The notes under the pieces were generated by a model. It saw nothing but the letters and a program-made list of their open reading frames with translations, ran no database searches and was not told the origin of the DNA. A stretch of 33,073 nt of DNA from Anaerolineaceae bacterium UBA1363. Lineage in GTDB: Bacteria > Chloroflexota > Anaerolineae > Anaerolineales > Anaerolineaceae. The stretch covers positions 1 to 33,073 of the forward strand of contig DBRR01000039.1 in the NCBI GenBank assembly GCA_002306055.1, given 5' to 3'. Shown piece after piece: positions 1-7,255 of the stretch (positions are counted from its first letter, which is position 1; each line of letters starts with the position of its first letter). The position numbers and the translations under genes are program-made.

Positions 1-95
1 GGTACACCCGGTAACATCTCGAACCCGGAAGTTAAGCTCGTCAGCGCCGATGGTACTTGGGGGGCAGCCCCCTGGGAGAGTAGGTCGTTGCCAAG
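1..95 (+). rRNA. rrf: 5S ribosomal RNA, 3' part (5' end outside window)
   Basis: The first 95 bases match the universally conserved 5S rRNA core: CGAACCCGGAAGTTAAGC followed by CAGCGCCGATGGTACTTGG and the helix ending GGGAGAGTAGGTCG. About 20-25 bases of the 5' arm are missing because the window begins inside the gene. It is the last gene of an rRNA operon lying to the left; a hairpin terminator follows about 20 bases downstream. The exact 3' end (about 93-96) is estimated. Confidence 0.95.
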
Positions 96-117
96 AGACT
101 TTTCATTTATTAAATAT

Positions 118-140
118 GCCGCTACTTCAGCGGCTTTTTT
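118..140 (+). terminator. Intrinsic terminator of the rRNA operon
   Basis: GCCGCT-acttc-AGCGGC forms a 6-bp stem with a 5-base loop, directly followed by six T. It lies 23 bases after the 5S rRNA end, so it is the expected end of the rRNA transcript. Confidence 0.85.
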
Positions 141-218
141 ATTTAAATTCTTGCTTCGTCCCTGCGAGCGCCTTTAGGCGCGCGGCAATCCACCTTCATC
201 TTTTCATATAATAAATAT

Positions 219-241
219 GCCGCTATTTCAGCGGCTTTTTT
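219..241 (+). terminator. Second, duplicated intrinsic terminator
   Basis: GCCGCT-atttc-AGCGGC plus six T. It differs from the terminator at 118-140 by one loop base and shares its AAATATGCC flank. The two copies lie 101 bp apart, so a short tandem duplication probably created a backup terminator behind the rRNA operon. Confidence 0.75.
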
Positions 242-256
242 GATTAAGTTCTCCTC

Positions 257-643
257 CCGTCATTAGTGAAGGATGAAGCAATCTAAACTGTTTTTACGCA
301 AGCACATGAGAGGTTCACACGCACATCGTGAATGTTGACCATTGTCCTGTTACCTCAAACGTATTGGTCTGCCAGGAGTTTAGATTGCTTCACAAAATAG
401 GTTCGCAATGACAGCCACGTAGGCCTTTAGGCCCTTCTGTCCTTGCGAGGAACGAAGCAATCTAAATTGATTGCCATCAAGGGATAGATGCGGTACACAC
501 GCACATCGTGAATGTTGACCGTTGTCTTGTTACCTCAAACGTATTGGTCTGCCAGGAGTTTAGATTGCTTACGAAATGGTACACTACGTGTCACAAAAAA
601 TGTTCGCAATGACAGCCACGTAGGCCTTCGTGCCCTTCTGTCA
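257..643. repeat. Tandem duplication of a 180-bp unit with MITE-like inverted arms
   Basis: Bases 313-390 recur almost unchanged at 493-570, exactly 180 bp later, and the flanks (from about 257 and from about 437) also match. In copy 1 a perfect 15-bp inverted repeat (GAAGCAATCTAAACT at 275-289, its complement at 377-391) brackets a roughly 87-bp centre. Copy 2 keeps these arms in degraded form and has about 28 extra bases after 571. The GAAGCAATCT arm with outer CGCAATGAC belongs to a dispersed palindromic repeat family also seen at 11.6 and 32.8 kb. No credible gene lies in 96-889: the one open frame there (512-838) is made of repeat sequence. Confidence 0.75.
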
Positions 644-817
644 TTAGCGCCGTCAGGCGCGCGGCAGTTCACCTTCATCTTTTCATTTTCCATCACTCGC
701 TGGTATCTCCGGCATGGCCTTCCTTCGCGTCAGGAGTTTGGACCGTTGCCAGATTCGAGAGGCTATGTTCAAAGCCTCCTAATCGGCTATGTTTTTGATA
801 ATTTCGCAGAATTGCTC

Positions 818-848
818 TTGACTCTCCCCTTGGGGTAGGTATTACACT
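818..848 (+). promoter_or_regulatory. MerR-type promoter and operator of the downstream merR gene
   Basis: TTGACT (818-823) and TACACT (843-848) are separated by 19 bp, the over-long spacer characteristic of promoters activated by MerR-family regulators through DNA distortion. The spacer holds the dyad CCCCTTGGGG (826-835), centred between the two hexamers, and the outer AC/GT bases at 821-822 and 839-840 also pair. It lies 42 bp before the start codon of the MerR gene, so autoregulation is likely. A 12-bp palindrome, TTGCTGCAGCAA, follows at 853-864 in the leader. Confidence 0.8.
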
Positions 849-889
849 ATTGTTGCTGCAGCAAGATGTAATGAAAAAAAGGATCAGTC

Positions 890-1801
890 ATGCTCAAGAT
901 AGGTGAGTTCTCAAAATCAACAGGAATGACCATCAAAGCGCTTCGTCATTACGAAAACCTTGGTCTGATCCATCCGTATTGGATCGATAAATATACAGGT
1001 TATCGTTATTATGAGGAGAACCAGGTGCTTCTGGTAAGGCGTATTGCCTACCTCAAAAGTCTGGGATTCTCATTGAGGGAGGTCCAGCGCTTAATTTCGG
1101 ACAACCTGACTGAAGAAGAGCAGATCCGTATCTTTGAGAAAAAGAGACATGATGTGAAAGTGCAATTCGAGCAGGATCAGTGGCGCCTCTCTGCGCTCGA
1201 TCAGCATCTTTTGCATTCGTTTCCACTCGATTACCTCGATCAATCAACAAAGGAGATTACCATGGAATTAGAAATCAAAAAACTGCCTGGCTTCAAGGTC
1301 GCCGGCTTACTCTATTTTGGCAAAAACGAACATCAGGAAATTCCAGCCTTATGGGGGCAATTCCATGCACGAAGTAAAGAACTGTGCCCCCCTGGCACAA
1401 AAGTTACTTATGGGGTTTGTAGGATCCCCAGTCAACAATCGGTGGGAAAGCTGGAATACGCGTACGCAGGAGAGAATGAAAAAAAACAAGCATCAACGGA
1501 TATGACTGTGGATTTTGAGTACTTGGCTGGGGTTGAATATAAGGAGGGGCGACCCTTGCCTGAGGGAACAGTGATACGTGAAGTTCCAGAATGCACTGTT
1601 GCCATATTCAAGCATGTTGGTGGTGCAGACACACTTTACCAAACGTACAACAATATCTACAACACCTGGCTGCCAGCTTCGGCTTACCAACCGCTGGAGC
1701 CCGGCTTTGACTTGGAGGTTTTTACCGAAGAGTTTACTTTTTTCACTCCTGATTCGGTGATGTATATCTACGTTCCGGTCAAGCCCAAAGCAAATCGTTA
1801 A
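890..1801 (+). CDS. MerR family transcriptional regulator with GyrI-like effector domain (BmrR type)
   Basis: A 303-residue cytoplasmic DNA-binding regulator. Residues 1-70 form the MerR winged helix: the start reads LKIGEFSKSTGMTIKALRHYE, followed by GLIHPYWIDKYTGYRYY. Residues about 75-120 form the dimerisation coiled coil. Residues about 125-300 resemble the GyrI-like/AraC effector-binding domain, ending in the typical YIYVPVK strand. In BmrR-like proteins this domain binds hydrophobic cationic drugs; the ligand here is unknown. The start is supported by AAAAAGGATC before the ATG. The gene stands alone between its own MerR-type promoter and a terminator, with no efflux pump beside it, so its targets beyond itself cannot be seen here. 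Confidence 0.88.
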   Translation: MLKIGEFSKSTGMTIKALRHYENLGLIHPYWIDKYTGYRYYEENQVLLVRRIAYLKSLGFSLREVQRLISDNLTEEEQIRIFEKKRHDVKVQFEQDQWRLSALDQHLLHSFPLDYLDQSTKEITMELEIKKLPGFKVAGLLYFGKNEHQEIPALWGQFHARSKELCPPGTKVTYGVCRIPSQQSVGKLEYAYAGENEKKQASTDMTVDFEYLAGVEYKEGRPLPEGTVIREVPECTVAIFKHVGGADTLYQTYNNIYNTWLPASAYQPLEPGFDLEVFTEEFTFFTPDSVMYIYVPVKPKANR

Positions 1802-1806
1802 GAAAG

Positions 1807-1837
1807 ACAATCCCCGGTCAATCGCCGGGGATTGTTT
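1807..1837 (+). terminator. Intrinsic terminator of the merR gene
   Basis: ACAATCCCCGG (1807-1817) and CCGGGGATTGT (1825-1835) form an 11-bp perfect stem with a 7-base loop. It begins 6 bases after the merR stop codon and is followed by a short T-rich stretch. Confidence 0.8.
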
Positions 1838-1985
1838 GCTGAATGAGCGATTGCAGGTGATTACGCCTCAGGCTTCTATGAGATAGTCACAAACCCTTCA
1901 GGAATTAATGCTTGAAGTACTTGACACTACCGCCCACCCCCATGCCGACGGAAACCCCCTTCGTCATCCTCAAGCCGTAATGAAT

Positions 1986-2012
1986 AAAAAGTGGTGCTCC
2001 AAAGAACACCAC
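1986..2012 (-). terminator. Probable intrinsic terminator of the hsd operon
   Basis: Read on the minus strand, GTGGTG, a 10-base loop and CACCAC are followed by five T. It lies 24 bases after the hsdR stop codon. The stem is only 6 bp, so strength is uncertain. Confidence 0.55.
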
Positions 2013-2036
2013 CCATCCCTAACGCGATTTACAGAA

Positions 2037-5000
2037 TTATTTAGACCAATAATCAGCCAATAAGCCAGCTTGATCCAAGACCTTATTGACCGAAACCGTG
2101 TACTCACCCGTGCTTGGGTCGTCGGGGGGATATTTGTATTTCCGCAAAATCCGCTTCACCATAACGCGCAATTTCGCCTGCACACTCTGCTTGTACTGCC
2201 AGTCAATCGAAGTGTTTTTGCGCACGCTTTCGGTCAATTCATGGGCGATCTGCTTCAGAATCTGGTCTCCCAACAGGCTTTCCGCGTTGGGGTTGTCCGC
2301 CAGCGCGTCATAGAATGCCAGTTCATCCTTCTGTAGATTCAATCTCTCTCCACGCTCATCTGCAGCGCGGATATCTTTTGCCAGTTGGATTAGTTCTTCG
2401 ATGACCTTCACAGAATCAATCAGCCCGTTCTGATAGCGCTTGATGGCTTCTGCCAGCATCTCAGAGAATTTACGCCCCTGAACCATGTTCATCTGTCCAC
2501 GAGTCTTGATCTCGTCATTCAACAGGCGTCTCAACAGCTCCAAAGCCAGATTTTTGCGTTCCATCCCCTCAATCTCTGCCAGGAACTCGTCAGACAGAAT
2601 GGAGATATCCGGTCTTTTGATTCCAGCCGCGTCAAACACATCGACGACCTCGCTGGATACGATCGCGTCATTAATGATTTGCCGGATAGCCGTTTCGATT
2701 TCTTCGTTGGTGTGCGTCTTTGTTGTCTCGTCGAGCTTGGTAAACCGCGCTTTAATGGCCTGGAAAAAAGCCAGATCATCGCGAATTTCGAGCGCTTTGG
2801 GGTGGGGCACTGCCAGGCCGAAGGCTTTCTGCAGCTTCACGACATGATCCTTAAATCTATCTTTTCCGTTGCGGAAGGTTTTTCCGTCCTTAATTTCCGG
2901 CAACCCCATCAGGTAATTGGCAGCATCCAGAATGAAGTTGAGTTTGTATTTCGGTTCCAAGGTAAAGTAACGCTTGTAATCAAAACGCCCAAACATGTTC
3001 ACCACGATCTCGTAATACTCGAGCATTTTGGCTACCGCCTCTTCCTGATCCAGGGCAATCTGGCCCTTCCCCTGGCTGGCGGCGTAGACGAGCAATGCTT
3101 GCTTGAGGTCCTGCGCGATGCCAATGTAATCGACAATCAAGCCGCCTTCTTTGTCGCCATAAACCCGATTGACCCGTGCAATAGCCTGCATCAGGGTATG
3201 CCCGTTCATCGGTTTGTCAATATACATGGTGTGCAGGCAGGGGGCGTCAAAACCGGTCAGGAACATATCCCGCACGATGAGCAATTTCAAGTCATTGGTG
3301 GGGTCCTTCAGGCGGTTGCCAATAAGCTTGCGCCGTTCTTTGTTTCGAATATGCTCCTGCCAGTCCAGGGGGTCACTCGAAGAACCAGTCATCACAATCT
3401 TGATCGCGCCTTTATCGTCATCCGGGCTATACCAGTCAGGGCGAAGTTTGATGATCTCATTATGCAGCGCCACGCAGATGCGTCGGCTCATGCAGACGAT
3501 CATGCCCTTGCCTTTCGCGGCAGAGGTGCGCTGTTCGAAGTGGTTGATGATATCCGCGGCAACTTGCTTCAGGCGGTCCTCACTGCCCACAACGGCTTCT
3601 TTTCCAGCCCAGCGTGCGAAGCGTTTTTGCCTGTCGGTGAGCTCTTCATCTTCAGTGATCTCTTCAACCCGCTCATCGAGGATTTTTTGGTCCTCTTCAG
3701 AGAGCTCGATTTTCGCCAGGCGGCTTTCGTAATAGATCGGTACGGTAGCGCCATCTTCGACTGCCTGCTGGATGTCGTACACGTCCACGTAATTCCCAAA
3801 GACCGCCTGGGTGTTTCGGTCAGTCAGTTCGATGGGCGTACCAGTAAAGCCAATGAACGAGGCGTTAGGCAGGGCGTCGCGCATGTGGCGGGCAAAGCCG
3901 TCAATGAAGTCATACTGGCTGCGGTGGGCTTCATCCGCGATCACCACCACATTGCGTCGGTCCGTTAGGGCCGAGTAGACCCTGCCGTTCTCCTCCGGGA
4001 AGAATTTCTGAATGGTGGTGAAGACGATTCCCCCCGAAGCAACCGAGAGCAAGCGTCTCAGGTCCTCGCGGCTGCTGGCTTGCACCGGGGTTTGGCGTAA
4101 CAACTGTTGGCAGTTGCTGAAGGTCTCAAAAAGCTGCTGGTCCAGGTCGTTGCGGTCAGTCAGCACCACAAAAGTGGGGTTGTTCATTTCTTGCGTCAAT
4201 ACCAGCTTGCCAACGTAAAACACCATCGAGAGGCTCTTACCGCTACCCTGGGTATGCCAGATCACGCCTGCACGGCGGTCACCTCTGGGTTGTTCTTCAA
4301 CGTTGGGCAAGCCATAAACCGAGGGGTGCTCGGCTACAAAATGCGAAGTTTGCTCGGCGGAGGCGCGCAAGGTGGACCGAATGGCTTTATTGACCGCAAA
4401 ATACTGGTGATAGGCGGCAATCTTTTTGAGGGTTCTTTCTTTAGTATTCTCGAACACGATAAAGTGCCGGATCACATCCAAAAGCGTGCGTTTATTTAGC
4501 AGCCCCCTCACCAACGGCTCAAGCTCCGCCTCGAGCTTCGAATCGACGACTTTGACGCCGTCCACGCTTTTCCATTCCATGAAGCGCGAATAATCGCTGG
4601 TGAGCGTGCCGGCTTTGGCAAACCAGCCATCGCTGATCACCTCAAAGGCGGTGTATTTGAACAGGGAAGGGATTTGCTGATGGTAGGTCTGCAGTTGGCG
4701 GAAAGCGGCTTGCAAATCGGCATTTTCATCGGCAGCGTTTTTGAGTTCGATCACAACCAAGGGCAGACCATTGATGAACAGGACGATATCCGGGCGTTTG
4801 TTGACGTTGTTTTCGACCACGGTGTACTGGTTCACCGCCAGAAAATCGTTGTTCTCAGGGTGGTTAAAGTCAATCAGCCAGACCTTGTCCGTGCGGCTTT
4901 TGCCCTCCCCCACACCAAATTTCACGTCGACACCTTCCGTTAAATAGCGGTGGAAGGCCTGGTTATTGTCGATCAGCGTCAGGTTTTCGGTACGCAGGAT

Positions 5001-5213
5001 CTTTTTGAAGGCTTCTTCACGGGCCGAGATAGGGATGTGGGGGTTGAGCCTGTCGATGGCGGCTTTCAACCGCCCCTTCAGGACAACCTCGTTGTACACG
5101 CGTTCCGGGGCAAACCCATCGAGCAGGTCAGGTCCAAAAGCAATGGCGTAGCCATTCTCATCGCGCAGAAGTTCAAGTGTGGTTTGTTCAATATCTGATT
5201 CGAAGAGAATCAT
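2037..5213 (-). CDS. hsdR: Type I restriction enzyme, R (motor/nuclease) subunit
   Basis: A 1058-residue HsdR, full length for the family. It translocates DNA using ATP and cleaves unmodified DNA in complex with HsdM and HsdS. The N-terminal PD-(D/E)xK nuclease is visible as PD at 141-142 and E156-x-K158 (VIELK). The SF2 motor follows: Walker A TQGSGKS at 321-327, DEAH at 427-430, GFTGTP at 455-460, and a C-terminal helicase lobe with ARVNRVYGDKEGG. A helical C-terminal region, thought to contact HsdM, completes it. The start ATG overlaps the stop of the upstream transposase as ATGA, with AGAGGCGAG upstream, so translation is probably coupled to that gene. All motifs are intact, so the subunit looks functional. 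Confidence 0.95.
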   Translation of the reverse strand: MILFESDIEQTTLELLRDENGYAIAFGPDLLDGFAPERVYNEVVLKGRLKAAIDRLNPHIPISAREEAFKKILRTENLTLIDNNQAFHRYLTEGVDVKFGVGEGKSRTDKVWLIDFNHPENNDFLAVNQYTVVENNVNKRPDIVLFINGLPLVVIELKNAADENADLQAAFRQLQTYHQQIPSLFKYTAFEVISDGWFAKAGTLTSDYSRFMEWKSVDGVKVVDSKLEAELEPLVRGLLNKRTLLDVIRHFIVFENTKERTLKKIAAYHQYFAVNKAIRSTLRASAEQTSHFVAEHPSVYGLPNVEEQPRGDRRAGVIWHTQGSGKSLSMVFYVGKLVLTQEMNNPTFVVLTDRNDLDQQLFETFSNCQQLLRQTPVQASSREDLRRLLSVASGGIVFTTIQKFFPEENGRVYSALTDRRNVVVIADEAHRSQYDFIDGFARHMRDALPNASFIGFTGTPIELTDRNTQAVFGNYVDVYDIQQAVEDGATVPIYYESRLAKIELSEEDQKILDERVEEITEDEELTDRQKRFARWAGKEAVVGSEDRLKQVAADIINHFEQRTSAAKGKGMIVCMSRRICVALHNEIIKLRPDWYSPDDDKGAIKIVMTGSSSDPLDWQEHIRNKERRKLIGNRLKDPTNDLKLLIVRDMFLTGFDAPCLHTMYIDKPMNGHTLMQAIARVNRVYGDKEGGLIVDYIGIAQDLKQALLVYAASQGKGQIALDQEEAVAKMLEYYEIVVNMFGRFDYKRYFTLEPKYKLNFILDAANYLMGLPEIKDGKTFRNGKDRFKDHVVKLQKAFGLAVPHPKALEIRDDLAFFQAIKARFTKLDETTKTHTNEEIETAIRQIINDAIVSSEVVDVFDAAGIKRPDISILSDEFLAEIEGMERKNLALELLRRLLNDEIKTRGQMNMVQGRKFSEMLAEAIKRYQNGLIDSVKVIEELIQLAKDIRAADERGERLNLQKDELAFYDALADNPNAESLLGDQILKQIAHELTESVRKNTSIDWQYKQSVQAKLRVMVKRILRKYKYPPDDPSTGEYTVSVNKVLDQAGLLADYWSK

Positions 5214-6163
5214 AGCATCTCGCCTCTGAACAGTTCGTCCTGCTGCCAGGTGGAGGGGTTATTTTCGATGTAGGAAACGATGTTTTCAAAGGATTTTTCA
5301 TCCCGGATGATGTGTTCGTAATAGTTGCGTTGCCACAATTTCCCCATGGTTTCGTTTCTCGATTTGTAGATTTTCAAACATTCGTTTGATACCAGAGATT
5401 TATACGCCCCAACAACGTCACCCAATGTCGTCCGCATAGGTAGGGGCAACCCTTGCGGTTGCCCGAACCCTTGCGGTTGCTTGACGTTTTCCGGTTGCCC
5501 ATCACGTGATTGCCCCCGTTGTTGTTGTGGCCCGTTTTCGGTAATGAAAATTATTCCGTGAACATGGTTTGGCATGACCACAAACGCGTCCAAATCTATG
5601 GTTGGGAACCGATCGGATAATTTGTGCCATTGTTCCAACGCGATTTGACCAAATTCATTCAGTAGGGGCAACCCTCGCGGTTGCCCGGATCCTCGCGGTT
5701 GCCCTGATCCTGGCGGTTGCCCTGATCCTGGCGGTTGCCCAATATCAGGCCCTATGATGACATTTTTTGAATCCTGTAGGGGCAACCCTCGCGGTTGCCC
5801 TTTATTATTCTGGGCAGGGGCGAGCCCTTCCCCTACGGATTGCCCTTTATTATTCTGGGCAGGGGCGGGTTGCCCTTTGCCGTTCTGGGCAGGGGCGAGC
5901 CCTGCCCCTACGGGTTGCCCTCTACCATTCTGGGCAGAGGCGGGTTGCCCTCTACCATTCTGGGCAGGGGCGGGTTGCCCTTTGCCGTTCTGGGCAGGGG
6001 CGGATTGCCCAATAGGATCCAATTCGATTTTTCCAAAAATCGGTTGGTGATTGTGGGTGCAAATGGTGATGAAATAGGCGCCCGCCAGGGCGTAATCGTA
6101 CTCTTGCAGGCGGATCGATCGGCGGTGATGGAAATCGGAGGTTTGATGGTTGATCGGGTTCAT
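5210..6163 (-). CDS. REP-associated tyrosine transposase (RAYT, Y1/HUH family) with REP repeats inside its frame
   Basis: A 317-residue IS200-like single-strand transposase; relatives are usually about 180-200 residues. The N-terminus reads RRSIRLQEYDYALAGAYFIT, the HUH metal motif is H200-V-H202 (MPNHVHGIIF), and the candidate catalytic tyrosines are Y281/Y282 (NYYEHIIRDE). RAYTs act on hairpin REP sequences and do not normally carry passenger genes. The extra length consists of two low-complexity blocks: residues about 50-168, rich in GQPAPAQNG repeats, and about 212-242. Both are translated REP-type palindromes and their expansions, with no frame break. The gene sits between the HEPN-like gene and hsdR. 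Its TGA overlaps the hsdR ATG, and a REP pair lies 38 bp upstream of it. All core motifs survive, so activity is possible. Confidence 0.85.
   Translation of the reverse strand: MNPINHQTSDFHHRRSIRLQEYDYALAGAYFITICTHNHQPIFGKIELDPIGQSAPAQNGKGQPAPAQNGRGQPASAQNGRGQPVGAGLAPAQNGKGQPAPAQNNKGQSVGEGLAPAQNNKGQPRGLPLQDSKNVIIGPDIGQPPGSGQPPGSGQPRGSGQPRGLPLLNEFGQIALEQWHKLSDRFPTIDLDAFVVMPNHVHGIIFITENGPQQQRGQSRDGQPENVKQPQGFGQPQGLPLPMRTTLGDVVGAYKSLVSNECLKIYKSRNETMGKLWQRNYYEHIIRDEKSFENIVSYIENNPSTWQQDELFRGEML
5440..5464 (+). repeat. REP palindrome within the transposase frame (copy 1)
   Basis: A 25-base element beginning GTAGGGGCAACC and ending GGTTGCCC forms a GGGCAACC/GGTTGCCC stem around a 4-5 base loop. The 5' GTAG foot is the tetranucleotide expected of REP elements recognised by RAYT proteins. 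A partial second arm follows (to about 5480). On the coding strand it reads GQPQGLPLP. Confidence 0.8.
5662..5740 (+). repeat. REP palindrome (copy 2) plus three 18-bp tandem units within the transposase frame
   Basis: The GTAG-footed 25-base palindrome at 5662-5686 is followed by three 18-bp units of the form GGATCCTCGCGGTTGCCC, then two with TGATCCTGGCGGTTGCCC (5687-5740). The 18-bp unit equals six codons and encodes GQPPGS / GQPRGS, so expansion does not shift the frame. Confidence 0.85.
5776..5800 (+). repeat. REP palindrome within the transposase frame (copy 3)
   Basis: Same 25-base GTAG-footed sequence as at 5662-5686, encoding GQPRGLPLQ (residues 122-130) on the minus strand. It borders the 30/45-bp repeat array on its right. 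Confidence 0.85.
5801..6010 (+). repeat. In-frame 30/45-bp repeat array with two inverted REP palindromes
   Basis: The segment TTCTGGGCAGGGGCG (one copy has AGAGGCG) occurs six times, starting at 5808, 5853, 5883, 5928, 5958 and 5988. The spacings are 45, 30, 45, 30 and 30 bp, all multiples of 15 and hence of 3. The two 45-bp units contain complete 25-base palindromes in the opposite orientation, ending CCCCTAC (5812-5836 and 5887-5911). The coding product is a run of PAQNGKGQPA-type decapeptides. Confidence 0.85.
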
Positions 6164-6200
6164 GAGGATATTTTATTCCAAATACAAAGGAGATGGGCGT

Positions 6201-6244
6201 GTAGGGGCGTATCGCCATACGCCCCGATTGCCATACGCCCCTAC
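6201..6244 (+). repeat. REP pair (BIME-like) upstream of the transposase gene
   Basis: A 25-base GTAG-footed palindrome (6201-6225, stem GGGGCGTA/TACGCCCC) is followed by GATTGCC and a second arm ATACGCCCCTAC (6233-6244), the exact complement of bases 6201-6212. It therefore forms either a short REP hairpin or a 12-bp outer stem. It lies 38 bp before the start codon of the minus-strand RAYT, the usual place for the element such an enzyme recognises. Confidence 0.8.
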
Positions 6245-6300
6245 GGCCATACACACCTATTGCCTTGTTCAATTTCTGATTCATAGATTGTTGTCATATT

Positions 6301-7245
6301 CTATTTACCCTCAATTGTGTTCCAGATTTCATCAACACCTTTAATCCGCCAGGCTTCGGTTTCCTTTCGATATATATCGAACGAGTCTCGGATTGAATCA
6401 AATTCCCCGTTTTCAAATAATGGCTTCTCCCAAAACATAAAGAGACTTGGATTTTCAATTGCCAAGGCCATACGATCTATACCAAAGATTGTTTCTGATA
6501 AAAATAGGGCAACGTTAAAAATTACACGGTGGGCTTTCCACAATTTATCTACGGTTATAGTCGTCTCGTCGTAATTCTGACTCACTCTACTTTCGGGAGT
6601 TGAAGAATGGGCAATGAATTTATCCGCGTATAAAGATATTTCCGTACATAAAGTTAGATGCTTATGGAGTCTTCTAAATACATTGCTATCAATTTGATCA
6701 TCTGGGTTTCTGTTGTTTGCAGGCACATTCGCAAGGCGATCAAACACCGAATGAGCATCCTCAATTGATTCCCAATCGAGTTCGGGTGGAATGAAAAATG
6801 CGGTACCTGCGGGTTGGCTAAGAGCATACTTTTGTTCTCTGCTTTGAATCTCTTTGTAATCGTAAGGCATATTTCTGAGCTCTAAAAAAGTTTCTCGTGT
6901 GAGCTCTTTTTTATAACTTTCAATGTCCTTTAGTAAAGCTTTTAAGGAAAAAACCCCCATTTTACCCGTTAGGGGATACCTATCGTCGGTAATTCGCCTA
7001 ATAATTAAGCTTTGAGAATGGAAATAATTACGATCAATAAAGAAGTGCAATGTGTCATTAAGTTCTGGAGATTGCGGGTTCTTTTCGACTTTTAACTGCC
7101 GACCGGCAAGAATTATTCGGTAAACACCTGTATCCCAAATCATTGTAGTGATTTGCCTAAATATCGAGTTAGGATCGTTTCCGTTTAGACAAGCCTCCCA
7201 GTTTTTCCAGGCTTGGTCTAGGGGTAGTCTCATTTCCTTTGCCAT
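6301..7245 (-). CDS. Uncharacterised protein, possibly HEPN/AbiU2-like, in the hsd operon
   Basis: 314 residues, no signal peptide and no membrane segment. The ATG at 7245 is preferred over an upstream in-frame start at 7266 because AAAGAGG lies five bases before it; the start is 11 bp after the hsdS stop codon. The N-terminal half is predicted largely helical (SIFRQITTMIWDTGVYRII, FHSQSLIIRRITDD, LKALLKDIESYKKELTRE). Residues 208-214 read DKFIAHS, resembling the Arg/Lys-x-x-x-AH motif of AbiU2-type HEPN domains, although the usual arginine is not evident. AbiU2 belongs to abortive-infection systems, which would fit a defence operon, but this assignment is from memory of the family pattern. 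Its AT-rich composition, shared with hsdS, contrasts with hsdM and hsdR and suggests separate acquisition. Confidence 0.6.
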   Translation of the reverse strand: MAKEMRLPLDQAWKNWEACLNGNDPNSIFRQITTMIWDTGVYRIILAGRQLKVEKNPQSPELNDTLHFFIDRNYFHSQSLIIRRITDDRYPLTGKMGVFSLKALLKDIESYKKELTRETFLELRNMPYDYKEIQSREQKYALSQPAGTAFFIPPELDWESIEDAHSVFDRLANVPANNRNPDDQIDSNVFRRLHKHLTLCTEISLYADKFIAHSSTPESRVSQNYDETTITVDKLWKAHRVIFNVALFLSETIFGIDRMALAIENPSLFMFWEKPLFENGEFDSIRDSFDIYRKETEAWRIKGVDEIWNTIEGK

Positions 7246-7255
7246 AGTTGCCTCT

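Noticed and set aside
512..838. 108-codon open frame before the merR gene
   Set aside because: It spans the 180-bp repeat and the MerR promoter, so coding is unlikely.
2679..3968. 429-codon open frame antisense to hsdR
   Set aside because: It lies fully within the convincing hsdR gene on the other strand, has no recognisable motif and no ribosome site, and is a codon-bias shadow.
5801..6010. CRISPR array
   Set aside because: The repeats are spaced 30 or 45 bp with no unique spacers, are translated in frame, and no cas genes are present.
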